Counted from the stretch's first letter, positions 20,141 through 29,263 are shown. The stretch is DNA of 64,000 nucleotides from Cytophagales bacterium (GCA_016124425.1 WGNT01000042.1:1-64000), one strand, 5' to 3'. Numbers and translations: made by a program. The notes: generated from the sequence alone by a model not told the origin.

Positions 20141-21502
20141 ATGAAACGAATTTTCAACATTAGATTACTTTTTCTTGCAATACTTTGGGCTTGCACACCC
20201 GAGGAAAATTATCAAGAATACCTGGAATCGAATGTTCCCCTCGTTCAGGCGAACGAACAATTGACGGATGCGATGGTGCACGACATTTTTTCTCCTCCCG
20301 TCGCTAGCAGGATTTATGGTTACTCCGCACTGGCCCCGTTTGAGGTCGCCGCCCTTGCGGATCCGGCTAACATACATTCTCTAATGGGACAGCTAAACGG
20401 ATTTGAAGTGAAAGAATTTCCGGCTGATTCCAATGTGTACTATCCCCTAGCTGCTATTGCTGCCTTTTATACCGTTGCCGCGAAACTTGTTTTTTCTGAA
20501 GAACTAATTACTTCTGAGCGGGACAAGTTTTTTGAAAACGTGAAGAAAATGGGAATGCCTAAAAAGACGTTTGAGGCATCCGTCAACTTTGGAAACGCGG
20601 TAGGCGAACATGTTCTTGCCTATGCCGCGACGGATAACTATCACCAGAGCAGGTCATTTGAAAAATACACACCTAGGAATGACTTAAAGTCTTGGAAGCC
20701 CACCCCTCCGGCGTATATGGAGGGCATAGAACCCAACTGGAATAAAATCCGTCCTTTTGTCCTAGACTCTGCGGATCAATTTATTCCCCAGCCGCCGACA
20801 CCCTTTGACACGCTACCCGACAGCCAGTTTTTTCTAGAAGCAAAGGCAGTAATGGATGCGGGAAACAGTAAAGATTCAATCGCACGTGAGATTGCCTTTT
20901 TTTGGGATTGCAATCCGTATAAGATGAATGTGAAAGGGCACGTGATGTATGCCGAAAAAAAAATTACTCCGGGCGGGCACTGGATAGGTATAGCGGGTAT
21001 AGCTTCCAAAACTGCCAACTTAGACTGGAAGGCTACCTCGGAAACGATCGCACTTACCGCCATAGCCGTATTTGACGGATTTATATCCTGTTGGGATGAA
21101 AAGTATCGGAGTGTGCTGATTCGCCCGGAAACATACATAAATCTTTACATGGACGAGGATTGGGTACCCTTATTACAGACACCGCCGTTTCCTGAACATA
21201 CGAGCGGGCACAGCGTCATATCAACAGCAGCATCCCGCGTATTGACGGACATATTAGGCGCGCCGTTTCATTTTGTCGATTCTACTGAGGTGAAGTATGG
21301 TCTTGGAGTTAGGGAATTTAACACGTTTAATGAAGCTGCTGCGGAAGCCGCGATAAGCAGGTTTTATGGCGGGATTCATTACATGCCGGCTATCGAATTC
21401 GGCGTTGAGCAGGGAGAACAGGTAGCTAAACACGTGCTTTCCCGGATTGAAACGCGGAGCAGCATCGGCCCTCTTGCCTCAGGGAGCATAAAAGGAGACT
21501 AG
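20141..21502 (+). CDS. PAP2/vanadium-dependent haloperoxidase-like lipoprotein, copy B
   Basis: A paralogue of the preceding gene with the same layout: lipoprotein signal (ILWAC), the AFFWDCNPY-type motif in the middle, K-x6-RP (KYRSVLIRP), PEHTSGHSV, and SRFYGGIH. It is 453 aa and 11 nt downstream of copy A, so the pair looks like an old tandem duplication that has diverged widely. No Asp follows the last His (HYMPAIEFG), so classical acid-phosphatase chemistry is less likely here. Its stop codon overlaps the convergent nadD stop by 4 nt, with no room for a separate terminator. The substrate is unknown. Confidence 0.85.
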   Translation: MKRIFNIRLLFLAILWACTPEENYQEYLESNVPLVQANEQLTDAMVHDIFSPPVASRIYGYSALAPFEVAALADPANIHSLMGQLNGFEVKEFPADSNVYYPLAAIAAFYTVAAKLVFSEELITSERDKFFENVKKMGMPKKTFEASVNFGNAVGEHVLAYAATDNYHQSRSFEKYTPRNDLKSWKPTPPAYMEGIEPNWNKIRPFVLDSADQFIPQPPTPFDTLPDSQFFLEAKAVMDAGNSKDSIAREIAFFWDCNPYKMNVKGHVMYAEKKITPGGHWIGIAGIASKTANLDWKATSETIALTAIAVFDGFISCWDEKYRSVLIRPETYINLYMDEDWVPLLQTPPFPEHTSGHSVISTAASRVLTDILGAPFHFVDSTEVKYGLGVREFNTFNEAAAEAAISRFYGGIHYMPAIEFGVEQGEQVAKHVLSRIETRSSIGPLASGSIKGD

Positions 21503-22065
21503 GTATAAAGTTTCTTGTCGTTTATATATGCTGACACATCCGGGTGCAAAAGGTAGCGGACCGACCCTCCTGCCTTGATCGTGTCCCTAATAAATGTAGC
21601 CGATATGTCAATTAGGGGGGCTTCTACAAACTTTATGGAAGGGTGCTCCAAAACCTTACTGTCTCCGGGTCTAGGATACACGTATAAGGTGTAATACTGT
21701 AAGATTTGGTCACTGTTTTTCCACTTTCGAAAATGGTTTAAGTTGTCCCCGCCCAATATTAGCGTAAATTCATGCTGAGGGTATTTTTCGGATAGATAAG
21801 TTAACGTATCGATGGTGTAGCTTGGTCTAGGCATATGAAACTCCACATCCGTTGCCCTAAAGTGAAAGTCATCTGCAATGGCAAGTTCTACCATTCGCAG
21901 GCGGTCAAATTCATGAAGTAACGATTTGCTGGATTTCATCGGGTTTTGTGGACTGACGATAAACCATACTTCATTCAAGTCAGTCTTATCCCTCATTATG
22001 TCCGCAATGATGAGATGGCCGATGTGGACGGGGTTAAATGAACCAAAGAACAATCCTACTTTCAA
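21499..22065 (-). CDS. nadD: Nicotinate-nucleotide adenylyltransferase
   Basis: It adenylates nicotinate mononucleotide to form deamido-NAD in NAD synthesis. The N-terminal [15 protein letters not shown] carries the nucleotidyltransferase (T/H)xGH site, and the later [10 protein letters not shown] motif (the ISxTxxR family signature) is present. The 188-aa length is normal. Its start overlaps the gmk stop by 4 nt (ATGA), so the two are translationally coupled. Its own stop overlaps that of the convergent PAP2-like gene by 4 nt. Confidence 0.95.
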   Translation of the reverse strand: MKVGLFFGSFNPVHIGHLIIADIMRDKTDLNEVWFIVSPQNPMKSSKSLLHEFDRLRMVELAIADDFHFRATDVEFHMPRPSYTIDTLTYLSEKYPQHEFTLILGGDNLNHFRKWKNSDQILQYYTLYVYPRPGDSKVLEHPSIKFVEAPLIDISATFIRDTIKAGGSVRYLLHPDVSAYINDKKLYT

Positions 22066-22643
22066 CCTTCTTGCTGTTTAATAAAATCTGACACCAATTT
22101 TTCGGCTTCTCTGAAGGAGGTCTGTAAATCATTGTTTACCAATATCACGTCAAACTTATCTTTAAAGCCCATTTCAAATTTTGCTTTATAGATCCTTCGG
22201 GAAAGACTAGCCTCAGACTCCGTTCCCCTGTCTCTTAAGCGGATCGCCAAGTCGTCGAGGGAAGGCACCTGTACAAAAATCGCCAATCCTTTATCACCGA
22301 AGTATTTTTTTAAGTTGAGCCCGCCTTTGACATCCACATCAAATATGACATGCTTTCCATTATCCCAAATGCGTTTAATTTCTTCTTTTAGGGTGCCATA
22401 AAAATTACCCTCATATACTTCCTCCCACTCGATAAACTCATCTTTGTCTATTCTCTCCTTAAATTCGTCAGGAGTCAAAAAATAATAGTCTTTTCCATCC
22501 TGTTCGGTACGGCCCCTACGGTCTCTCGTACATGCCGAAATTGAAAAGCCCAACACGGGAAATTTTTGCAAGAGATGCCTAACGATGGTCGTTTTACCGG
22601 AACCTGATGGCGCCGAAAATATAATTGCCTTTCCTGAAGACAT
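22062..22643 (-). CDS. gmk: Guanylate kinase
   Basis: It phosphorylates GMP to GDP. The P-loop APSGSGKTT lies near residue 10, the GMP-binding [20 protein letters not shown] segment follows near 34, and the lid and C-terminal helices ([20 protein letters not shown]) are typical. The 193-aa length is normal. It overlaps nadD by 4 nt and lies 10 nt after the anti-sigma gene, so the sigma, anti-sigma, gmk and nadD genes may form one transcript. Confidence 0.97.
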   Translation of the reverse strand: MSSGKAIIFSAPSGSGKTTIVRHLLQKFPVLGFSISACTRDRRGRTEQDGKDYYFLTPDEFKERIDKDEFIEWEEVYEGNFYGTLKEEIKRIWDNGKHVIFDVDVKGGLNLKKYFGDKGLAIFVQVPSLDDLAIRLRDRGTESEASLSRRIYKAKFEMGFKDKFDVILVNNDLQTSFREAEKLVSDFIKQQEG

Positions 22644-22653
22644 GAGGAAGCTG

Positions 22654-22926
22654 TTACTTTAAGTCCTGGATTTTTTGACGGATACTGTCTACCAGTTCCA
22701 ATGGAACAAGCTGCTTAGTGCACTTTGTCCTCAATACTTCCCGAATGGCTTTTTCCAGATGAAAATGCTCAAAACAGGGTTGACACTTAGCAAGCTTCTC
22801 ATCCAAAACTGCCTTCGATTCCAAATCAGCCTGACCGTCCAGAATGCTTTCCAACAACTTAAAACATTTACTGGCGTCACTACAGTTTAGTTTGCGTTGG
22901 TTAGATGAGTCGAAATTATTCTCCAT
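22654..22926 (-). CDS. RsrA-like anti-sigma factor lacking the zinc-binding His
   Basis: A 90-aa protein directly downstream of an ECF sigma gene. It reads like the RsrA (mycothiol-system anti-sigma-R) family: an early Cys ([11 protein letters not shown]), the [10 protein letters not shown] pair, [10 protein letters not shown] and a late Cys (RTKC). In zinc anti-sigma factors the signature is HxxxCxxC; here the His position is Lys (KLAKCQPC). The cysteines remain but one zinc ligand is lost, so zinc binding, if any, must be altered. The likely role is to hold the neighbouring sigma factor inactive, perhaps with thiol-redox control. The context is strong; the biochemical details are inference. 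Confidence 0.75.
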   Translation of the reverse strand: MENNFDSSNQRKLNCSDASKCFKLLESILDGQADLESKAVLDEKLAKCQPCFEHFHLEKAIREVLRTKCTKQLVPLELVDSIRQKIQDLK

Positions 22927-22951
22927 TTTGATAGGTTGTTCTTTTCAAATT

Positions 22952-23542
22952 TTATTCTTCCTCTGTATCATACCCCATGTTCTGGGCATAAGCTTTTAGC
23001 TTTTCCTTCAATAGATTTCTAGCCCGATGAAGCCTTGACCTGACTGTACCAATTGGTATGTCGAGAATCTTAGCCATCTCTTCGTACGTGAAGCCTTCTA
23101 GATCGCATAAAATGATGACGGTCCTAAAATCCACGGCAAGGCTATTTAGCGCATTGGAAATCTCATCACCCAGCATATCTTTCACCGCATCCACACGCAG
23201 ATCCGACGTCATATTGTAGTCAACATTATCTGAGTTGTAATAAGTTTCAACTTCTTGATAATCTACCTTGGAAGGCTGTTTACTTTTTTTGCGATATTCA
23301 TTGATGAAGCTGTTTTTCAAGATACGGAACAGCCAAGCCTTTGCGTTTGTGCCTTTTTCAAAGGAATTAATGAAGCGATAGGCTTTCAGGTAAGTATCCT
23401 GCACCAAATCCTTGGCATCATCTTCATCAAAAGTCAACCTATAGGCAAAATTGTACATGGAGTCTATGTGGGGCATGAACTCCTGGTCAAATATGCTGTT
23501 TTTATCTTTATCTGAATATTTTTTTCGCTGTACCTCTGACAT
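22952..23542 (-). CDS. ECF-subfamily RNA polymerase sigma factor
   Basis: A 196-aa sigma-70 factor of the extracytoplasmic-function type. Region 2 contains DAKDLVQDTYLKAYRFI and the -10-contacting NAKAWLFRILKNSFIN. Region 4 contains FRTVIILCDLEGFTYEEMA and the recognition helix IPIGTVRSRLHRARNLL. There is an acidic linker between them. The anti-sigma gene follows 25 nt downstream, then gmk and nadD. It is close to the SigR/RpoE-like group paired with RsrA, which suggests a redox or envelope stress regulon; the target promoters cannot be identified from this window. Confidence 0.93.
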   Translation of the reverse strand: MSEVQRKKYSDKDKNSIFDQEFMPHIDSMYNFAYRLTFDEDDAKDLVQDTYLKAYRFINSFEKGTNAKAWLFRILKNSFINEYRKKSKQPSKVDYQEVETYYNSDNVDYNMTSDLRVDAVKDMLGDEISNALNSLAVDFRTVIILCDLEGFTYEEMAKILDIPIGTVRSRLHRARNLLKEKLKAYAQNMGYDTEEE

Positions 23543-23669
23543 AGATTCTAAAATTACGAATTGGCGTAATTTATAACTAATAAATAGAAAGAAAGTCGGC
23601 TGATTTTCTTTATTTTGAACGCTGGTAGTATCAATTATACTTCAAAACCGTTAATCCGCCTGCCGTTTC

Positions 23670-24527
23670 ATGTTCTTTTTCAAAACCCTATCACGACTGA
23701 ATCTGTCCATTTTGTACATATTCAGTGATATCCTGTTCTTTTTTGCCTACTATGTGATAGGATATAGGAAAAAAGTCGTCCGGGAAAACTTAAAATTTGC
23801 GTTCCCTTCCAAAACAGATGTACAAAGAAAGGCAATAGAAAAAAGATTTTTTAGGAATTTGACAGATTCTTTTGCAGAAACTATAAAACTATTGACCATG
23901 GATCGTGAGGAACTAGTCCAACGATTCCGGCTTGTCAATCCCGAATTAGTATCCGAAAAAATCGAGAACGGGATAACGGTCATCGGTATGCAGGCTCATT
24001 TCTTCAACTGGGAGGGACATGAGTTAGCAATGAGCTTTCAAATAGGCCCCAAATGCGAAGTGGTATATCTTAAGATAAATAACCCCTTTTTCGATCGCTT
24101 TATGAAAACGCTCCGCGGTAGACACGGGGCCACGCTGATTGAACGGAATTCCTTTTCTAGGAATTTTCTGGCAAACCGGGACAAGCCCCGTTTAATCGTT
24201 TTAGCCGCCGACCAGCGTCCTCAATTCGGTGAAATTAGGTATTGGACTACTTTTTTGAACAGAGAAACGGCCTTTTTCGAAGGCGGGGAAAAACTGGCAA
24301 AACGATTCAACCATCCGGTAGTCTATGCCGAGATTACCAAGCCCAAAAGGGGCCATTATATCTTTGAATACCGCGTTCTGAGTTCGCCTCCGTATCAGGA
24401 TTCCCGACCACATAGCATCACGGAGCAATACATAGAGGCCGTCGAAGCGAATGTGTTCCGGGAGCCCTCCCTGTATCTTTGGTCGCATAACCGATGGAAA
24501 CAATCAAAAGTTGAAAGGAAATCGTAA
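23670..24527 (+). CDS. LpxL/HtrB-like lysophospholipid or lipid A acyltransferase
   Basis: A membrane-associated acyltransferase of the LpxL family, which adds secondary acyl chains to lipid A or to related lipids. The N-terminus has a hydrophobic segment (SILYIFSDILFFFAYYVIG), and the active-site HxxxxE motif is visible as AHFFNWE near residue 109. The RENLKFAFP segment and the DQRP motif (ADQRPQFG), which also belong to the family, are present. The length, 285 aa, is typical. The TAA stop is itself part of a TAACTTTG sequence that could be the -7 element for the next gene. It is divergent from the ECF sigma gene. Confidence 0.88.
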   Translation: MFFFKTLSRLNLSILYIFSDILFFFAYYVIGYRKKVVRENLKFAFPSKTDVQRKAIEKRFFRNLTDSFAETIKLLTMDREELVQRFRLVNPELVSEKIENGITVIGMQAHFFNWEGHELAMSFQIGPKCEVVYLKINNPFFDRFMKTLRGRHGATLIERNSFSRNFLANRDKPRLIVLAADQRPQFGEIRYWTTFLNRETAFFEGGEKLAKRFNHPVVYAEITKPKRGHYIFEYRVLSSPPYQDSRPHSITEQYIEAVEANVFREPSLYLWSHNRWKQSKVERKS

Positions 24528-24585
24528 CTTTGCACCAGCAACCGGAAAAACAAATGTTTCCGCCCACCGCTAAGCCTGAGAGAAC

Positions 24586-26841
24586 ATGATGGATTATTTG
24601 TCTAACCTAAACCCACCCCAACGAGAAGCAGTAGAGCATACAGAAGGCCCTTTGATGATCATAGCGGGTGCGGGTTCCGGAAAAACACGGGTTTTGACAA
24701 TCCGGATCGCTCACCTCATCCATACTAAGGGTGTAGATCCGTTTAACATCCTCTCACTTACTTTTACCAATAAAGCTGCCAGCGAAATGAAGCACCGGAT
24801 CGAACGACTGATCGGTTTGGAAGCTAGAAATACCTGGATGGGAACCTTCCATTCCACTTTCGCAAAAATCCTCCGAGTAGAAGCCGCCAAACTTGGATAT
24901 CCGTCTAATTTCACCATCTACGACACGGAGGACAGCAAATCACTTATTAGGACGATCGTAAAGGAAAAACGGCTTGACGATAAGGTTTATAAACCCAGCA
25001 CGGTTTTATCACGCATATCGGGAGCCAAAAACAGGCTTATTTCTTGGCAAACCTACATCAATGATCCTTTTGTGAAAGCAGATGATGACGCCGCCATGAA
25101 ACCCAAAATGGGCGAAATCTATAAGGCCTACCAAGAACGGTTGTTTAAATCTTCAGCGATGGATTTTGACGATTTGTTGTTCAACACAAACGTATTGTTC
25201 CGTGATCATCCTGACGTGCTCAACAAATACCAGCAACGCTTCAAATACGTCATGGTGGACGAATTTCAAGATACGAATTTATCGCAGTACCTAATTACCA
25301 AGCGGCTAGCGGCGGTACATCAAAACATCTGTGTGGTGGGTGACGACGCCCAGAGCATTTATGCCTTCAGGGGAGCAAATATCCAGAACATCCTCAATTT
25401 TGAAAAGGACTACCCGGACCTTTTTGTCGTCAAACTGGAGCAAAACTACCGGTCCACAAAAAGTATCGTCCACACAGCAAATTCAATTATTGCCAAGAAT
25501 AAGGCACAACTGAAAAAAAACATATGGACGGCCAATACTGACGGTGAACCTATAGAACTGATCAAAGCCGCCTCCGACAACGAAGAAGGGCGGATTGTGG
25601 CTACCTCTATTTTCGAACAGAAAAATAACCATCAACTTAAAAACAGCGATTTCGCCATCCTGTACCGGACCAACTCCCAGTCGAGGGCAATAGAAGAAGC
25701 ACTCCGGAAAATGAACATCAACTACCGTATCGTAGGCGGATTATCATTTTACCAACGTAGGGAAATCAAGGATTTGATGGCCTATCTCCGCTTTGTGGTC
25801 AATCCTGCCGATGAGGAAGCTTTTAAGCGGGTGATAAACTACCCGAAGCGCGGGATTGGCGATACCAGCGTCGAAAAAATCATGATTGCCGCTTACGAAC
25901 ACGACATATCCATTTGGGAGGTTTTGAACAACGCTTCTAGCTTCCTTACTGGAAGGGCCGCGGCATCCGTGGAGGACTTTTCCATCATGATCAAAAGCTT
26001 CAAAATTGAAATGGAACGCAAAGACGCCTACGAGGTAGCCTCCAGCGTTGCAAAGCAGTCCGGTATCCTCCGTGAACTTTATGAAGATAAAACGATAGAA
26101 GGCCTAAATCGATATGAAAACGTTCAGGAATTGCTCAACGCTATCAAAGAATACGTGGACAGTCCGGAGAATGAGGACAAATCCTTGGGATCTTTTTTGC
26201 AGGAAATAGCCCTACTTACGGATGAAGATCAGAATAAACAGGATACTGATGTGGTGACAATGATGACCATCCATGCATCTAAAGGCCTAGAATTTAAAAA
26301 TGTGTTTGTCGTAGGCATGGAGGAGGATCTATTTCCATCCCAAATGATGATGCAGAGTAGAGAAGACCTGGAGGAGGAGCGAAGGCTTTTTTATGTAGCA
26401 GCTACAAGAGCCATGGAGAAACTCTACCTTAGTTACGCGCTCACCAGGTACCGTTATGGAAGGCTACTAAACTGCGAGCCAAGTCGCTTCCTAGAAGAAG
26501 TAGACCCGGCATTCATTAAGGTGAACAAGAAACTGGGAAGTCAATTGCCCATGGGGACCGCTTTTCAAGAAAGAGAAGGGAAAAACGGATTTGTTGGGCT
26601 GAAGAAACCGGCCGTTCGCTCGGGGACCACGGCCAAACTCCACACGCCCAGTCCGGATTTTAAACCTTCCAACACCTACAACTTGGCCGAAGGAATGCAA
26701 GTTGAACATCCTAAGTTTGGATTCGGCAAAGTACACAAGATCGAGCTCGAAGGATCAAACAGAAAAGCACTTATACATTTTGATAATTTTGGCGATAAAA
26801 CATTATTACTTAGCTTTGCAAAGCTTCGGATAGTAGACTGA
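24586..26841 (+). CDS. UvrD/PcrA-type superfamily 1 DNA helicase
   Basis: An ATP-dependent 3'-5' helicase, probably in excision repair and replication fork maintenance. The motifs are complete: Q-motif (LNPPQREAVEH), Walker A (AGAGSGKTR), motif Ia TFTNKAA, Walker B VDEFQDTN, GDDAQSIYAFRGA, QNYRS, IHASKGLEF and the final VAATRA. Length is 751 aa. The extra C-terminal piece (EGMQVEHPKFGFGKVHKIELEG) is a PcrA-like tail that binds RNA polymerase in related proteins. DUF4290 and murA follow, an order that is frequent in Bacteroidota. The second ATG (MDYLSN, 24589) is equally possible as the start. Confidence 0.95.
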   Translation: MMDYLSNLNPPQREAVEHTEGPLMIIAGAGSGKTRVLTIRIAHLIHTKGVDPFNILSLTFTNKAASEMKHRIERLIGLEARNTWMGTFHSTFAKILRVEAAKLGYPSNFTIYDTEDSKSLIRTIVKEKRLDDKVYKPSTVLSRISGAKNRLISWQTYINDPFVKADDDAAMKPKMGEIYKAYQERLFKSSAMDFDDLLFNTNVLFRDHPDVLNKYQQRFKYVMVDEFQDTNLSQYLITKRLAAVHQNICVVGDDAQSIYAFRGANIQNILNFEKDYPDLFVVKLEQNYRSTKSIVHTANSIIAKNKAQLKKNIWTANTDGEPIELIKAASDNEEGRIVATSIFEQKNNHQLKNSDFAILYRTNSQSRAIEEALRKMNINYRIVGGLSFYQRREIKDLMAYLRFVVNPADEEAFKRVINYPKRGIGDTSVEKIMIAAYEHDISIWEVLNNASSFLTGRAAASVEDFSIMIKSFKIEMERKDAYEVASSVAKQSGILRELYEDKTIEGLNRYENVQELLNAIKEYVDSPENEDKSLGSFLQEIALLTDEDQNKQDTDVVTMMTIHASKGLEFKNVFVVGMEEDLFPSQMMMQSREDLEEERRLFYVAATRAMEKLYLSYALTRYRYGRLLNCEPSRFLEEVDPAFIKVNKKLGSQLPMGTAFQEREGKNGFVGLKKPAVRSGTTAKLHTPSPDFKPSNTYNLAEGMQVEHPKFGFGKVHKIELEGSNRKALIHFDNFGDKTLLLSFAKLRIVD

Positions 26842-26928
26842 CTCTTCGGAATATTTTATTGTACATGGATACTGATTTCCTGAATTCACTACTTTTTAGG
26901 TAGTATGAGGTTACTTGGGTCTAAAATC

Positions 26929-27615
26929 ATGTATGGTATGGAACTCACAGAAAAGCCTAAAAACACATTCATTTTGAAAGAATACGGAAAAAACATCCAA
27001 AAACTAGTTGATTATATCAAAACCGTCCCTGCTAAGGAAAAGCGCACTGAGTATGCCTATGCACTAGTAGAATTGATGAAACAACTAAATCCGCAGCTAA
27101 AGTCAGAAAGCGATCAGAAGCTATGGGACGACCTGTATATCATGTCTGACTTTGAGCTCGATATTGATGCGCCATTTCCTATGCCGCTTAAAGAACTATT
27201 GGGGAAAAGGCCAAAACCGGTCGGTTATTTAGAAGGTGAAGTTAAATTCAAGCATTATGGCCGCAATATCGAAAAACTGATTGAGAAAGCGACCGAAATA
27301 GAGGATGACGAGGAACAGGAAGCTGCTATAATATTTATAGGCCAACTAATGCGAAGTTTCCATTCTACTTGGAACCGGGAAAATTTTGACGACGCAATCA
27401 TCATCGACGACATAAAAATCCTTTCCAAAGGAAAGCTCCACATCGATCTGGAGAAAGTAAAGGAAAATGGATTATTCGAAACAAGTACCCGCAGGGATTT
27501 TAAGCCACCTTCCGTTGTTGAAAATGAAAACAACAACAGTGGTCGAAGGAACTTCAACAATGGAAACAACAAACGCAGAAATCCTGGCTCCAACGTTAAA
27601 AAAAGAAGAAATTAA
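26929..27615 (+). CDS. DUF4290 protein
   Basis: A Bacteroidota-specific protein of unknown function. It has the typical N-terminus EYGKNIQKLVDYI and an internal partial repeat KHYGRNIEKLIEKATEIED. The last ~40 residues are an Asn/Arg/Lys-rich disordered tail (GRRNFNNGNNKRRNPG), which suggests nucleic acid or protein binding. The start at 26929 (MYGMELTEKP) or at 26938 is preferred over 26905 because family members begin near this point. The stop overlaps the start of murA (TAATG), so the genes are translationally coupled. A role in cell-wall synthesis is only suggested by that context. Confidence 0.85.
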   Translation: MYGMELTEKPKNTFILKEYGKNIQKLVDYIKTVPAKEKRTEYAYALVELMKQLNPQLKSESDQKLWDDLYIMSDFELDIDAPFPMPLKELLGKRPKPVGYLEGEVKFKHYGRNIEKLIEKATEIEDDEEQEAAIIFIGQLMRSFHSTWNRENFDDAIIIDDIKILSKGKLHIDLEKVKENGLFETSTRRDFKPPSVVENENNNSGRRNFNNGNNKRRNPGSNVKKRRN

Positions 27616-28922
27616 TGGGTTCATTTCGAGTACAAGGGGGCATAAAATTACAAGGTGAGATAGTACCCCAGGGAGCGAAAAATGAAGCTTTACAAATATT
27701 GTGTGCCGTATTACTCACTCCTGACACTGTCACGGTCCACAAGGTCCCGAATATCAGAGATGTAAACAAGTTAATTGAATTGCTTGGCTTTATGGGGGTT
27801 GCCATTACCCAGATTGATGGCGAATCCTATTCCTTTACTGCTGCCAACATCAATCTTGACTACCTTGATTCCGCTGATTTTTTGCAAAAGGCCTCAGCGC
27901 TGCGGGGTTCAGTTATGATTTTGGGACCACTCCTGGCACGGTATGGACGAGGTAAAATTTCCAAACCGGGAGGCGACAAAATTGGTAGGCGGAGAATGGA
28001 CACGCACTTTACCGGCTTCCAAAAGCTTGGAGCGACTTTCCTATACGATAAGAAAAAAGAAATTTACCATATTGATGGCAGTGATTTAAAAGGCTGCTAC
28101 ATGCTCCTTGATGAGGCTTCTGTCACTGGAACAGCAAATATCATTATGGCGGCGGTGATGGCCGAGGGGAAAACCACCATATACAATGCTGCCTGTGAAC
28201 CTTATATACAGCAACTTTGCCTGATGCTAAACCGTATGGGGGCGGAAATAAGCGGTATAGGATCGAATCTATTGACCATCAACGGAGTGAAAGCACTCGG
28301 AGGTACCGTGCATACCTTATTGCCGGACATGATTGAAATTGGCTCGTTCATCGGTTTAGCAGCCATGACACAGTCCGAGATCACCATCAAAAACGTACAG
28401 GTGGAAAAGCTTGGCCTCATACCTGACACATTTCGCCGTATGGGAATAAAGCTAGAGATCATTGGAGACGATATTTTCATTCCGGCGCAGAAGCATTATG
28501 AGATAGAGACTTTCATCGACGGCTCAATACTCAATGTTGCCGATGCTATATGGCCAGGATTTACGCCTGATCTATTAAGCATCATCCTTGTAATAGCAAC
28601 TCAAGCAAAGGGGACGGTATTAGTGCATCAAAAGATGTTTGAAAGCCGTTTATTTTTCGTGGACAAGTTGATTGATATGGGGGCACAGATTATTCTTTGT
28701 GACCCACACCGCGCCACAGTGATCGGATTGGACAGGAAGTACCCGCTTAGGGGAATCCGGATGACATCACCTGATATTCGGGCTGGAGTAGCATTGCTCA
28801 TCGCGGCGATGTCCGCCGAGGGCACGTCTATTATCGACAATGTGGAGCAGATTGACAGGGGTTATCAACACATCGATCAACGGCTGAACGCTCTGGGAGC
28901 AAAGATTGAGCGGATCAATTAA
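27615..28922 (+). CDS. murA: UDP-N-acetylglucosamine 1-carboxyvinyltransferase, Asp active-site variant
   Basis: It transfers enolpyruvate from PEP to UDP-GlcNAc, the first committed step of peptidoglycan synthesis. The N-terminal GSFRVQGGIKLQGEI, the ALRGSVMILGPLLAR motif and the KPGGDKIGRRRMDTH loop are all present. In E. coli the loop reads GGCTIGARP with the fosfomycin-target Cys115. Here that position is Asp121 (GAC), like the Asp found in M. tuberculosis MurA, so intrinsic fosfomycin resistance is expected. Length is 435 aa. The TAATG overlap with DUF4290 shows coupling. Confidence 0.95.
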   Translation: MGSFRVQGGIKLQGEIVPQGAKNEALQILCAVLLTPDTVTVHKVPNIRDVNKLIELLGFMGVAITQIDGESYSFTAANINLDYLDSADFLQKASALRGSVMILGPLLARYGRGKISKPGGDKIGRRRMDTHFTGFQKLGATFLYDKKKEIYHIDGSDLKGCYMLLDEASVTGTANIIMAAVMAEGKTTIYNAACEPYIQQLCLMLNRMGAEISGIGSNLLTINGVKALGGTVHTLLPDMIEIGSFIGLAAMTQSEITIKNVQVEKLGLIPDTFRRMGIKLEIIGDDIFIPAQKHYEIETFIDGSILNVADAIWPGFTPDLLSIILVIATQAKGTVLVHQKMFESRLFFVDKLIDMGAQIILCDPHRATVIGLDRKYPLRGIRMTSPDIRAGVALLIAAMSAEGTSIIDNVEQIDRGYQHIDQRLNALGAKIERIN

Positions 28923-28981
28923 AAATACGTCATAAAACCTATAAGGGGAATTGGATTTGTCCATTCTATAAAATAGAAACA

Positions 28982-29137
28982 ATGCTGGACGATTTACTTT
29001 TACCGTACAAAATCGATTCATCTAACTATCGCAAAATCGAAAACGAAGACCTGAAGGATCATATCAATCGTATTGGAATTACTTTTTATACCAGAAACCT
29101 GTCAGAGAAGGAAGAAGCCCGAGAAGGTAGGATGTAG
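28982..29137 (+). pseudogene. Fragment resembling the C-terminus of an MNT-type nucleotidyltransferase
   Basis: A 51-codon ORF too short for the track. Its text, LDDLLLPYKIDSSNY followed by LKDHINRIGITFYTR, resembles the C-terminal end of small MNT nucleotidyltransferases, which are often paired with HEPN proteins. The nucleotide-binding N-terminal half (GSR-x-DxD) is absent. The reading frame stays open upstream to the murA stop, with no recognisable sequence in it. It probably is the decayed remnant of a toxin-antitoxin type pair; it could also be a chance ORF. The family assignment is from memory of the motif only. Confidence 0.4.
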
Positions 29138-29263
29138 ATGTTCGACCTAAAGATGTTAGGTGGAGGCAAATGCTAATTTATATTGATATAACAGGCTGCC
29201 AACGCTTTTGCCTTTGGATTGATTTTTGTATTGATTGTGGTCTAAACCATAATATTATTAGCT

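Noticed and set aside
18711-21502. A mobile-element or prophage origin for the tandem PAP2 genes
   Set aside because: No transposase, integrase, terminal repeats or composition shift at the borders. A tandem duplication explains the pair.
22500-23600. Sigma/anti-sigma pair as a transmembrane SusC signalling (FecR-type) system
   Set aside because: The anti-sigma is small, soluble and Cys-rich, with no membrane helix, and the SusC lacks a signalling N-terminal domain.
28923-28981. Full-length nucleotidyltransferase gene continuing upstream to murA
   Set aside because: The frame is open, but the text has no catalytic GSR-x-DxD motif and begins in murA's stop region.
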